A DNA stretch of 64,000 nucleotides from the NCBI GenBank assembly GCA_000711775.1, contig ARYC01000671.1, positions 1-64,000 of the forward strand, given 5' to 3'. Every line of letters begins with the position of its first letter. Within the stretch, counting starts at the first letter, position 1. This document shows, one piece after another, positions 43,651 to 54,512 of the stretch. A program made the position numbers and the translations under genes. The notes beneath the pieces were generated by a model. It searched no databases, had not been told where the DNA came from, and was given only the letters and a program-made list of their open reading frames with translations. Source of the DNA: Oxytricha trifallax (lineage: Eukaryota > Ciliophora > Spirotrichea > Sporadotrichida > Oxytrichidae).

Positions 43651-43985
43651 TGTAAAGTTTAATAAATGAGGATTTAAGTATATCAATTTAATATAGGCTA
43701 TATCAAACCAATTAATTATATAAATACTTAAATAAATATTAAAATTAATAAACATTTATTATATCATATTTATCATTCAAACAATAATTTTAATTTTTTT
43801 TTACGAATATTATCCTCTTATTTTATAAATTTGGTTATCTTTAATGATTTCACAGTTATATTTTATAATAAGAAGTAATAAAATACATTTTTTAAAAAAA
43901 AATCCAAAAGTGGATTTGTGTTTAAATATTGTTTTGCTCGTGTGATCTTCCAATACTTTAAAATCATAAGTTATTTCTTAAACAA

Positions 43986-44294
43986 TTGCATCTCCTTGTC
44001 TCTTATCTCTATTTTAAAAGGCATAAATACAAGCTCGCCAAGCCAATTTTAGTTATTTATGCAAGTATTTATAGAGATTTTAATCAGTATTTAAATAATA
44101 TAAACACCATAATATGGTTTACATTCTATACTCTTCCAAAATGGGTAATTAGCTCATCTCCTAAATTCACTGATGAACTCAGATTCTGTCTCCATTTTTT
44201 CATAGCCATCTAGTATCTCCGCATCCTTGTAATGCTGCTAATTTTCGTCATTGTAGTTATAATAATTTAATTCAAAGATTTTAGATTAACTTGA
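43986..44294 (+). CDS. Small membrane protein or segment, 102 residues
   Basis: ATG 43986 to TGA 44292-44294 with one TAG and one TAA as Gln. It has a basic start (MHLLVSYLYFKRHKYKLA), a hydrophobic segment (KPILVIYASIY), aromatic INTIIWFTFYTLPKWV, and a C-terminal helix (ILVMLLIFVIVVIII) followed by QFKDFRLT. Two or three membrane spans are likely. No family recognised, and it may be one segment of a longer polytopic gene. Confidence 0.45.
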
Positions 44295-44545
44295 AAGAAT
44301 ATTATTTTATTAACGGCTCGTATTTCATTAGTGCCTTAGATAAGTAAACCAAAATATATTCGAATATGAAAAAGAAACATATCCAATACTTTATAAACAA
44401 ATAGGTAAATTATTATTTATAATTTTATTTTTTGCTTTTTGAGACTATGAAAATTTTTAAATGCTAGATAAAGTGAAGAATATAAAATATAATTAATAAC
44501 TTTATATTTAGTAACTTAATATAATATATAACAGCAATATTATCA

Positions 44546-45156
44546 TCATCTATTAGTTTTGTTGAATTCTTAATATGAAATGGTCCTCATCCAATAATTA
44601 TTCCATCCTATTTATAATTTTTTAGATTTCAATTTTTGGCGTTAATTGCTCTAGATTGCACTAACACTTTCATTATGATTTTGATTCCTGAAAGTCTTTC
44701 CTTAATTGCTATGGTTTCCCTTAGTTATTCGTCTAACTTGGATAAGGAATATGAACACTTTAATTTTACACAAATTAAGAGACTTCTCTTGATTTTAGTT
44801 AAGTTATAAGTTACTCAAATGAAATTTCTTTTCTTCCTCTTAATAACTTAGAGTTAGTTCTTCTTATGTCTTGCACCTATAATTATTAATCATTAAATTG
44901 CATTTTATGAAACCATCTTTGTCAGTTTTCATCACCTCTGAGATTTCACATCTTTTATCGAAAAATGCAGAATCTACGAAATTTATAAAGTTACCTTAAA
45001 TCTCATTATGCAGAGTGCAGAGCTTTAGCATTATTTCTCTTCAATTAAATGTTTTAACTTTCGTGATTCTGACATTGAATTTTACTTGAAACTAATAAGA
45101 GGTTCAATACAAGGAATTTCATACTCAATAATAATGAACTTCTCTTGCTCTCTCAT
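44546..45156 (-). pseudogene. Unknown minus-strand gene, about 200 residues
   Basis: ATG at 45156 (minus): MREQEKFIIIEYEIPCIEPL, then ISFKQNSMSESRKLKHLIEE. After one frame change, a frame of 164 codons (45040 to TGA 44546-44548) reads MLKLCTLHNEIQGNFINFVD, FFDKRCEISEVMKTDKDGF, NNYRCKTQEELTLSYQEEE and a basic Q/N/K-rich tail. The long open frame and Cys/aromatic content support a real protein. Not recognised. Confidence 0.55.
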
Positions 45157-45609
45157 CTATTGAGGTTTTATTTTAATTATTTTCCTTTTAGTTGTATACT
45201 AACACAGTATCAATCTTGTCTAGCAAAGAACCATACATCCCTTTATTTTTATTGTAATGCTTATAGATTTTTCAGATACATACAGTGAAACCCTTTTTTC
45301 TTCTTAAATCGTAATTTTTTTTTCTTTTTTTTTAATTTATTCTATTTGTTCCTTCGAGAGTGTATTTGCCCTAATACTTAATTAAAAGTCTCTTAAATTA
45401 AACATAATTGATTAAAAGGAGGGAGTCATTAAGTTAGTAAAGTCTTCTGATTGTTGAAATGTTGTTTAATTCTTCAATATATTTATATATATATATCCTA
45501 AGTGATTAGTTATTATAAAAATTAATCAGATTTATTTCTTATTAATTAATAATGTGCAAATTGATCACGTTTTATTAACCCTTAAACTTGATTTCTATAA
45601 TGGATATGA

Positions 45610-46760
45610 GTGTAATAAATAGACTGTATACTGTACCCCTCAGTGGACCTATTTAATCCATTCACATCAACAACCTTTCCGTATCTATCGAACAATCTAA
45701 TAAAAATAATTTATGGAACTGGAAGCATAGTAGATTTTATGGTTTAAGATTAAGTATTTTTGACTTAAGATATATGCTCCGTCTTAATTAGATTCCTAAC
45801 TGAATTATAGTAGATTTATTTATTAATTTAAATTAATTATTTGTGCTATTGTACTAAAGTTTAGGTTACATTGAATGGACTTCAGGTTAAAGGAATTTTT
45901 GGGTAAGCTCCTCAAAACCAAGATTCACAGTCAGATATGATGCTTAATGAGATACAAATCTAAGGAATTATCTAAAAGAGAACTTTCTCAATACTGGTTG
46001 AAGAATCAATGCGAGAATCTAAGATGACTATAGGCGGCTATGATTTCATTAAATATGTTCAGGGAAATCTATATTCGCATAATTAATGAGTAGTAGATAT
46101 TGTACCTTGAATTTAAATAAAGTGTATTTAGGAACATAAAACATATAAATAAGTGGTATATAAGTTATTATGGACTTAGCCACATCATATATTTTGGTTC
46201 TTATTGATGACTACAACTAAATCTCAGCATACTGTATTAAAATGAAATGTGAGATATCCCTAATTTCCAACATTTTGTACTAATAAAACTGTAGTTAATA
46301 GCAATATGACTCTATTTAAGACTTTAAGATATTAATAGACGCAAATATTTACACTTTTACCAAAGAAAATTTGGGCTTTGAAATTAATGTGTACTTAAAA
46401 TCATGACATAGAACATATTTTGAATTATAGTCTGACGTATTTCCATAACTGCAATACTGTCTTTGATGTTGATAATCAAAGTATTGATTTTGCTATTTCA
46501 AGGTATACTTCTCCTCTCAGTTTAGCCTCATTTGCTATTAGTATTATAAATGAGATAAGCAATTGTAATCATGACAATAAGAGTAAAAGTATTTATTTCA
46601 TGAGTGTTTTAGCAATAAAAGGTTTGAGAATATGGTAATTTTGTTGAATCCTGGTGAGAATAATATGCAAGTTAGGAGTTTATTATTGGTGCTCTCCTTA
46701 TTATTGGAATACTTCTGACTTTAGCCTACAATATCAAGAAACTATAATAATTTTTCAAAT
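45610..46760 (+). pseudogene. Membrane-anchored pepsin-family aspartic protease, inactivated
   Basis: The first frame (45610 to TGA 46087-46089, 159 codons) shows the flap IIYGTGSIVDFMVQD, then GLQVKGIFGQAPQ, SDMMLNEIQIQGIIQKRTFS and SKMTIGGYDFIKYVQGNLYS. The TGA after SHNQ sits where the family has Trp (W.V), so TGG may have become TGA. The second frame (about 46164-46406) has MDLATSYILVLIDDYN where the second catalytic DSGTS is expected. It is followed by DSIQDFKILIDANIYTFTKE. A third frame has NTVFDVDNQSIDFAISRY, and a fourth a helix, FIIGALLIIGILLTLAYNI. The N-terminal lobe with the first catalytic DTG is absent. A secreted or membrane protease paralog, surely non-functional as read. Confidence 0.85.
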
Positions 46761-46940
46761 ATTTATTACATACTTAATTTATTTTAAATGTAGAAAATAA
46801 GAAAGATAATGACAAGTAACGATTTAAAGGAGTTTCAATTGAAACCTTATATTTATGATAATATATTCCTTATTAATTTTCAATTTAATACATTTGTTAA
46901 TTAATTAATTATTTTAAGCAAGTGAATTCAAAATGATATA

Positions 46941-47189
46941 TCATAAAGCTAATTAAGAAACTAGACCTTGAATATTTCTGCTGCTAACACTCTAATTTGT
47001 CATTGTAGGAGTAGCACTCTTTATTGATCGTTTTAGTCCTTGATTTTGCTTGAGCTCAAAAATATACAATTGCTGACTTCTTTGATATTATTTTACTCTA
47101 TGTGTTTCATTACTTAATCTCTATATTTTTCTCACTGCTACTATCACATCAGGCACTCTTTCCAAAATTATATATTTAAGAAAGGGCAT
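46941..47189 (-). CDS. Small basic ORF, 82 residues
   Basis: ATG at 47189 (minus) to TGA 46941-46943: MPFLKYIILERVPDVIVAVR, KIQRLSNETHRVKQYQRSQQ, then a K/S/T-rich end. TAA/TAG are read as Gln. It lies directly downstream of the phosphatase-like gene on the same strand and may be that gene's shifted C-terminus. The helical N-terminus is the only visible feature. Confidence 0.4.
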
Positions 47190-47244
47190 TATTTCAAGCA
47201 AAAACGTATTTTTCTTGATCATTTAACTAAGTCTTAATAAACGC

Positions 47245-47890
47245 AATGAACTTTCTTTGTAGATAGTAGATTTCCTTACGTTATCAAGAATCGAGGAAAT
47301 TTTTAGTCTCTCCAATTTTAGTGAGTTCTTTCAAATAACCTTCATATTTTTATCTGAAAGTAGTATGATTTCTATATAGTCAGTGCTTGATCAAAAAATG
47401 ATCAGAGCCTTTTAAGTCTTACATGAAGTAATAGCCCTAAAGAGTAGTTGTGAATATTATAATCTAATAATACTATGCCATTTAATTCAGAAATTCCATT
47501 AGATGTGGTATAATTTGCACCATTTCTTAAGGTGTTAAAGATCTCAAGCCTCCTGTTGAATTAATAAATTGCAGTTCTCTTCTTCTTGGCTTATTCCAGT
47601 TTCTTTCACTTCTTGATACAAAGCGAAATTAATAAACGTCTCATCTAAGTCAAATACTAAATTACAAGTTTCGCTTTTTACATCTGGATGAAATTTTGGC
47701 ACAGCCACCTTGCTTTTCTTAATAAAACCTCCCAAAGAATTGCCCAAACTTATTTACTTTTATCTCATTAGTCTCTTCATCTTAGTCGTAAGGCTTAAAA
47801 CTTGTATGTTAAGCTATAGCATCATATATTATTTCTGGTCCATCTAGAACATACTCCTCATCAAATGATTCTTCAATCCTATCCTGTTAT
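47245..47890 (-). pseudogene. FCP1/SCP-like (NLI-interacting factor) HAD phosphatase, broken
   Basis: An acidic N-terminal region (DRIEESFDEEYVLDGPEIIY) leads after a frame change to VPKFHPDVKSETCNLVFDLD-ETFINF. DLDET is the DxDx(T/V) nucleophile motif of the HAD CTD-phosphatase family. Then, after a TGA near 47545 and a frame change, IIPHLMEFLNQMAQYYQIII-FTTT fits the R.gl..FL...s..yei.ifT block. LYRNHTTF...YEGYLKELTK fits LYR..c...g.yvKdL. The TGA just before LYR corresponds to Arg in the family (CGA to TGA). It ends GETKNFLDS then TGA. These enzymes dephosphorylate the RNA polymerase II tail or related targets. Confidence 0.87.
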
Positions 47891-47899
47891 TATCAAATG

Positions 47900-48293
47900 G
47901 AAAACGTAAAGAAAGTATTAACTAATTATTTTTCCATTTAAGTAAAAATACAACAAACAATATATTGAAAAATATATTTTATAATATTTTATTTTTTATG
48001 CTAAAATAATGTAATGATGGTTTATGTTTCAATAAAAAAATGGTCATATTTAAATAATAATTATATATACTTTATCAAATAATTAATATATTATTTTTAT
48101 TTTCAATCATTAATTTAGAAATATTTTAACTGTCCCTAAATCTAAAATTAAAATTCATAATCGTCTCTACTTACTTTATTAATCTTTTTGAATTCTATAT
48201 GTTTTATAGCTGTACTCAAAAGTTTGTCACATCCATCTTATCTATGACTTTTACCAATTAGAAGAAACTGGCTGTGAATGACTTAATTTTAGA
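47900..48293. other. AT-rich spacer
   Basis: A/T runs upstream of the phosphatase-like gene. Nothing recognised. Confidence 0.35.
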
Positions 48294-48413
48294 ATGAAGT
48301 ACTTCAGTATGAATAAATTATTGATTGTTCAATTATGTTCTTTTTTCTTCTTCTTTTTATTTCACTTAGCTAAAACTACTGTTATCAACTTTGTCATGCA
48401 TTCGTGTACTTGA
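48294..48413 (+). CDS. Possible signal-peptide-bearing gene start
   Basis: ATG 48294 opens 39 residues (MKYFSMNKLLIVQLCSFFFF then FLFHLAKTTVINFVMH) to TGA 48411-48413. The shape is of a signal peptide: basic start, long hydrophobic core, then polar. It could be the first segment of a secreted protein, or a chance T-rich frame. No downstream continuation was identified. Confidence 0.25.
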   Translation: MKYFSMNKLLIVQLCSFFFFFLFHLAKTTVINFVMHSCT

Positions 48414-49799
48414 AACTGCTACAATATCCAATAATCACGATGCTCAATTTCAATCAAGTTAATATATTGATGGAAAAAATTGCATCATCTCTTTGGGATT
48501 TTTCAATTTTGTAGAGTAAAATTATAATGAAAGATCAAAAATAGTATAGAATCTTTCAGGAGCAATTTTTTAGTTTCTTTCGGAAATCATTTAAAAACAT
48601 AGTCAATAGAAAAATTCCAGTAATAGATGATTAAAATTTTTAAATTTAAGGCTTTTTGTAAAATAAATTTATTTTCGGAGGTAAAATAATTGATATTCAA
48701 TATTTTTTAAAAATAATGGTAGATTACTTCCTAGTATTGCAGTTTCATCTTTTGTTACCTTTACAAAGTTATATCAATTCCTGATATATTTTAAAATTGA
48801 ATAAATTATTAGTCATCATACATCATAAAATATAATTCAACAAAATAAAAAGAAAAATTTAAAACAAAACTTATATTTTTAAAAATAAGAAAATATAATT
48901 TTGCATTATTTATTTCTACTCAGTTTGATGACTAAATTTTATACGGAGATCTTAATTATTGAATTATTGAATATATTTTATAAATTTATTCATGCAGCTA
49001 AAATAAATATAATTCAATTCATGTTTTATTGATACTTATATAAGTTTTAAATATAAATTTAGGATTTAAGTCTTCACATATTATTTTTTGTTAATTATAT
49101 TTAGTTTCATATAAATCTTAAAGAGTTAATGAAGATTCTTTAATTATGTCAACAAAGTAATTATATCCACAAAAATATTTAAAGATTGGTACTAAGATCA
49201 ATGTTCTATAAATGAAAATAAATTTCTTAACTCTATTAAGAACTTTAATATATTTTTAAAAAATACATTATAGAAAAATTATAGCTGATAAAGAATATAA
49301 AAAATCCTTAAGTTCAAATATAAGAAAAATATTAAAATATTAGTTGTTTAGTGATATACTAATCAAAAAAATTATCATTAAAAAATTATGCTATAAGCTT
49401 AAATCAATAATATAATTGTTTTAATTAAAAATAGTATTTAATACATAACCTAAAAAATAATAGCAAGTAATAAACTATGAAAATTATTATAACTTTTTTT
49501 TAAAAAAAAAAACTAGTTAAATTTAAATCACAATAAAATCAAAGTTGGATTGCATTACAAAGCTTGTTTAACCTTCTTATGTGCATTAATATTACTCTAA
49601 AATCTAACCATTTATCTAAATTACCTTTAGATTAAAAAGTCAGAGTGTGAAATTAACAAATATATAAATAAAAGAAATTATAAAATTAAGCGAGTAAACT
49701 ATATTATTGATATGAAATTATTGAAATATAAATAAGGATACAAAATAAAAGAAGGATGTCTTAGGAAAAAATGCTAGAAAATTCATAATTATATCAAAT
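48414..49799. other. AT-rich region, no gene recognised
   Basis: Extremely A/T-rich with homopolymer runs (for example A-runs at 49500-49512). No gene or RNA signature seen. Confidence 0.45.
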
Positions 49800-51936
49800 T
49801 TAATTTAAAACAAGATTAACCCATTCTATATTTAGACACATTTTCGGTATGCAAGAAATACAAGGCTTTTGTAGTCAAATATCAATAACTTAGATCTGTG
49901 TAGTTTCAAAGTTAACGAGTTAACTATAAATGCAATTAGTCTAAAAAATGACAAGTTTAAATAATAATGTCCTCATTAAAATGAAATTTTACAAACAAAA
50001 TATAGCAACCTATAATTACCAGAATTATAAATAGTAAAACAGTAATTTTTGCCCTTATCCCAAATCTCATAAAATAACAAATGAAATTTCTCTGGCTATT
50101 AAGAATTGAGATAAAACGAAATTAATAATTTTAATTTAATTTGACCACTCCTTGTCAGCTCAAATTGAGTGGATTAGCCTAATTTCAAGTAATCTCATGA
50201 TTTTTTATAACCTTACCTAATGCTTTTAAAACCCTAACATTCGATGTAATAAAGAGCGTCATCTTTGCAAATAAAAAATTATTATTCAATATTAGAGTCC
50301 AGCTCAGTCTAAATGATCAAATCCTTTCATTTATGTAATTTTTTAATATGCAAAGTACAAAGCATAACTTCTATTGAAAAAGATAAAAAGGTACTAAATT
50401 TAAATAGCTTAACATGAATTTAGAGATTTAAATTTAAACAGAATTAAATTACTGACTCGCTCATAAGCTATAATTTAGTGATTGATTTAATTCAAAGTAT
50501 CATGAATTTGCGTTATCAAATCCATATGACATCAAAACCTTAAAAATTTAGCTTTTAAAATCAAATATAAATTGTGCTATATTTATATTCTAGTTGCATA
50601 CATTTTAATTAAAAGCTTTCTTACCTATACAAGATTGAGAAAATTTTTTCACCAAAGCACTGTTAGTATATATTATAACGATTCTATGCATAATCCATAT
50701 GAAAAAGACCAAATAAGTAAAGAATGACATCATAAATTTGACCCCAAATAAGCTTAGACTATTTTACGGGGGACACCAATTCACGGCTTTTGTCAAGCAT
50801 TCAAATTATATATCTGTGTAGTTTCAAGCTTATCGAGTGACCACAAGATATTCAAATCGTTCGTAAACTAAATCAAATTTCAATAATCGTAACTACCATT
50901 AGGAATTGACATTTTTTAAAAACAAAAATAAAAAGAAACCTCATTTCACCACATTTTATTAACTAAGACTATATTCTGTAAATTTGTCAGAGGTCGTGGT
51001 GGACTACCTCTCATAAAATTAGCATAACAATATTTCTGACTTTTAAAAAAGTATGGAATTTGAGTTGAATATTAAGACCTCGATGAAACTCTCAATATGT
51101 TACTTCTCTACTAATTATAAACAAATATATATAAATGATTGTTCGATGTAAAAGTGTCAGTAAAGGATTAGAATGCCATTTTTTAATTCTAAATTGCTAC
51201 GAGCAATAATTTTCTACTAACTTTAAATTTAGATGATATCTAGATATTCAAAGCACGATAATTTTAAGTTAACACATTCTTAAAGCTTATCAGCAATGGC
51301 TCCACCCGCTATTAAACATTTATGTATGATTTTTCGATATAAAAGTATCTGTAAAGTATTTCTTTGCCATTTTATATTAATATTTGATTGTATCATGATT
51401 TCCTTCAAAACTTCTAAAAGAACAATTTCTGGATATTTAAATTGCGAAACCCTATTTTGAATTCAATTCTTACAGACTTAATCAAAACATAGAAGTTTGA
51501 CTTTGACGAGAGATCAAAGCAAATCGAATATCTTATTTAAAATATATTTAAATTTGCCATTTTTATTTCAAAATTTAACATAAAATTACAATTTACTCAA
51601 TAAATTTAAAGGTCATTTGGTGATTTCTACAATCGCAAAGCTAGAAATTTACACTAATCTCTATTGCACTTGAAGTTTATTTTTTTTTATTAAACCTTAT
51701 GCTTGAATTGTCAAACTAAAAGGTTTTATGATATGACAAAGCATTGCAAAATGAATTAAATTCTATCCATGTCAAGCAACTAAATAAATAAAAAGATATG
51801 CAATAACTTTAATTCGGAATATTTATTTAAAAATATTTCGAATTTAATAAAATCTAATCTCAATTGTTGCAAGCTTGAAAATATTTGGATATTCATAGAA
51901 CAAAAACACCTTGAATGAACATATTTTATAAGCACA
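49800..51936. repeat. Degenerate repeated sequence, possibly an old satellite
   Basis: Diverged motifs recur: TCTGTGTAGTTTCAAAGTTAACGAG (read in two parts) near 49897 and TGTGTAGTTTCAAGCTTATC near 50814. GATTGTTCGATGTAAAAGTG...AAGGATTAGAATGCCATTTT near 51137 recurs near 51328 as a diverged copy, about 191 bp apart. GGATATTCAAA-like boxes recur near 51245, 51435 and 51889. No coding frame is convincing. One segment (TTTCTGACTTTTAAAA..GTATGGAATTTGAGTTGAATA near 51030) also recurs near 57110. Confidence 0.4.
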
Positions 51937-51938
51937 TT

Positions 51939-52076
51939 CAAAACCATAAAACCCTTTCAGTAGTTTGATTGAGTTTTTGATTGATAAAAGTAGACTATTA
52001 GTGCATACTTTATTAGGGTTTTAATAGGGTTTATGTAGGGGCTTAATGTTTAAATATTAGTATTCTAAGTGAGTAT
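51939..52076. repeat. TBE copy 3 left terminal inverted repeat
   Basis: About 138 bp, the inverse of 55977-56113, including TTTCAGTAGTTTGATTGAGT, GGGTTTTAATAGGGTTTATG and AATATTAGTATTCTAAGTGA. Confidence 0.92.
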
Positions 52077-52249
52077 ATGCTAGGTTTGGGTTCAGTCTAT
52101 GACAGTGAGTATATATAGATTTATTGTTTAAGTTGTGCTATGGATGCGATGAATATAGTGAATAAATCAAGCCTGTTCTGAATTATACGTCTATAGCAAG
52201 GCTGTTCCATAAATTTCCTGCAACTGTGAAGTCTCATTGACTATTAGCA

Positions 52250-53240
52250 TTGAATGTAAACAGATAGCAACATAAATATAAGGCTAAGAGACCTTTAATT
52301 TTATCAGCATCAAATTGAATATCTTATTAATGATAAGACTCTTAAATACTGGGCTTACTTCTCTCTAGCCTAGAGAGCTGTGATGTTTCATCGCCAATTT
52401 CCTGAGCTTCACATCTCTGCTTAATCGATAGGAACATATATAAAAAGAATGGAATATCTTACAAGAGCGTTAATCGCAAAAAAAAAAGTGATTGACTTTA
52501 ATGTTGCATTTTATAAGACTAATTTAATTTAATATTCGATTAAATGCAGAGGTCTTAAGAGCATAATATAAAGTTCATACACGCTGATGAGGCAATATTT
52601 GCATTCAATCCCTTTATATCAAAGTCTTGGTACAAGAGGTATAGTAATATAGAAGTTTATGACTAAAAAGTTAAGGTGTAAACTCATGCTATTCTTGGTG
52701 GAATAAGTGAAGATAGTGGCCTCGAGACTTATGTTATTCAACCTCGTTCTATAAAGACTGAATAATATATTAAGTTCTTGCAATAACTCAGAGATAAGTA
52801 CGCTGACTAAAAGATTATTCTATCCGTTAATAACTTATCAGTTCATAAAACTAAAGACTCAAGGAAGGAATATGAAAGACTAAATATAACACCTGCAATT
52901 AATGTTCCTTACAGCCCTTAGTTCAATGGAATTGAATTATATTGGGGATTATTGAAAGGTCATTATATTATATTATTTAATGCTTTACAGAAATTAATAC
53001 TGGGGATTAAACCAACCAGGAATATATAATCATTTATGCTCTTTCTTCCCTTTCTCGATACCATTGGTGTTCTGTATTAGAGACCAAAGGTTATTATAAG
53101 AAATTGCTGCTTACCACTTGATGCATGATTTAAAGATAGATACAGTCGATTTTATTAAGAGTGCTGCTAAAAGAGTCATTGATGAGAAAGCTAAAGTGTG
53201 CGCAAGAGAAGGAGATTTTGTGTATATAAATAAGTTTTAG
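52250..53240 (+). pseudogene. TBE 42 kDa DDE transposase, copy 3, inactivated
   Basis: NDKTLKYWAYFSLAQRAVMF leads to KKKVIDFNVAFYKTNL, then the catalytic core: HADEAIFAFNPFISKSWYK (Asp codon 52586-52588), YSNIEVYDQKVKVQTHAILG, SVNNLSVHKTKDSRKEYER and YSPQFNGIELYWGLLKG (Glu codon 52934-52936). The second catalytic Asp is Asn here (AAT at 52829-52831); copy 2 has FFDNFSVH at this place. Frame changes near 52440 and 52560 and a 131-bp insert at 52967-53097 also break it. The C-terminus DTVDFIKSAAKR has lost the TGA present in copy 1. Confidence 0.9.
52967..53097. other. 131-bp insert with 12-bp direct repeats inside the transposase gene
   Basis: Comparison with copy 2 shows the coding sequence should pass directly from LLKG(Y/H)Y to KKLLL. 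Here AAAGGTCATTAT (52955-52966) and AAAGGTTATTAT (53086-53097) frame 119 bp of unrelated AT-rich DNA. Removing one repeat plus the insert restores the transposase reading. A direct repeat at both edges of removable AT-rich DNA is what a ciliate pointer/IES looks like; a small transposition with long duplication is the alternative. Confidence 0.75.
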
Positions 53241-53269
53241 ATTTAAGCGATGAATAAGTTCACATATTA

Positions 53270-53912
53270 AACTTGCCCGTAAAGGGATTTGGCTTCTCTT
53301 TCTTTTCTTCTTAAGGCTTGCTTGGCCCATGTTTCTTCTCTTAGTGCCAGCCCCTGCATCTAAGTTCATCTCGTCTGGCTTTTAAAAATCTTTGAAGAGT
53401 CTCTTACTCAATTCATGCTTTACTTGAGACTCTCTCTCTCTGTTTAATTGCTGCGCTCTTTCATCAAGTATATAGAAGTACCAGGTTTTTCTATAAAGTT
53501 AGAAGACTAAGCTAACTTGAGATGAAAGGATGCTTTTGAAGTTCCTACAGCCAGGTGTCACTTATCTTAATACCTTGCTTCTCTTTTTCTTCAGGAGAGA
53601 TGCTTATCGTTTCTTATGAGCTTCTTAAATAACTTCATTTAAGTACTCAGGTTTCAGAGTTGCAAGAACACCAAAGAAGAAGTTTCTCTCTGGCAACTTA
53701 TAAGAGAGCTGTAGCTTTGATGGAAGGTAGAGAGGTACGTCCGGATCACCCATAGCATCGTCATATAGGTTTGTCACTGATATTTCTTGGTAGTTAGGTA
53801 ACTCTATCATTTTTATTTCATTAGTCTTAAAAGCTTTTTTCTCTTCACTCAGTAAGGCTTTTAAGAATGAGATTTTTTTTCCATCCTGAGTTGGCAAGAA
53901 CAATCTAACTAT
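53270..53912 (-). pseudogene. TBE 22 kDa protein, copy 3
   Basis: From about 53912 leftwards: LFLPTQDGKKISFLKALLSE, KTNEIKMIELPNYQEISVTN, LYDDAMGDPDVPLYLPSKLQ, PERNFFFGVLATLKPEYLNE, then TAA (Gln). This frame is open for about 95 codons. Near 53600 a short deletion shifts the frame inside the KRYSISPEEKEK block. The C-terminal basic tail (GAGTKRRNMGQASLKKKRKR) is readable at 53280-53365. No ATG is at the position used in copy 2. Confidence 0.8.
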
Positions 53913-54512
53913 GGTTAATCTATTAGTATTAGTAAAAAAATAACCTTGCTAAACCAAGTACCTATAGAGGTCCTCTTTACTTCGAAATTTTCCTATTAAA
54001 TCTTGAGATTAAATTCTCTTCATTGCATCATTCATAGACTCCATCTTGCTTCCTCTTTCTAGAAATGTTAATGAAAGTTAAAATTATGGATATCCATTCT
54101 AAGTTTATAAAATCTTACTACTAAATAGTGAGGACCTACTGAAGGTCAACCTTGAAAAGATATGCGGAGAAGCATTGAAAAACTTGGGACAAGTTTCACA
54201 CATTGATTTACATTTTTATCAAACTTTCTCCATTAAATTGCTCCTACTAATGTTTAATTATTTTAGGAGGTCCTCCAAATTAAGTTCAAACTTGATTTGA
54301 GAGGACCTCCTAGAGAAACAAAACTTCATTAGGAGTATTTTAATTTACTAAAATGTATAAATTCTCATAAAATATGTCAACTTACAGTCTTTATGGTTAG
54401 TTAATTTTCTTACCTCTCAGCAAAGAATCTACCAGAGTGTCTTATACACTACTATATAGTTTATCTAGGTAGATTTTATCATTATTATAAGAAAAAATAT
54501 CAGAAAACTAAA

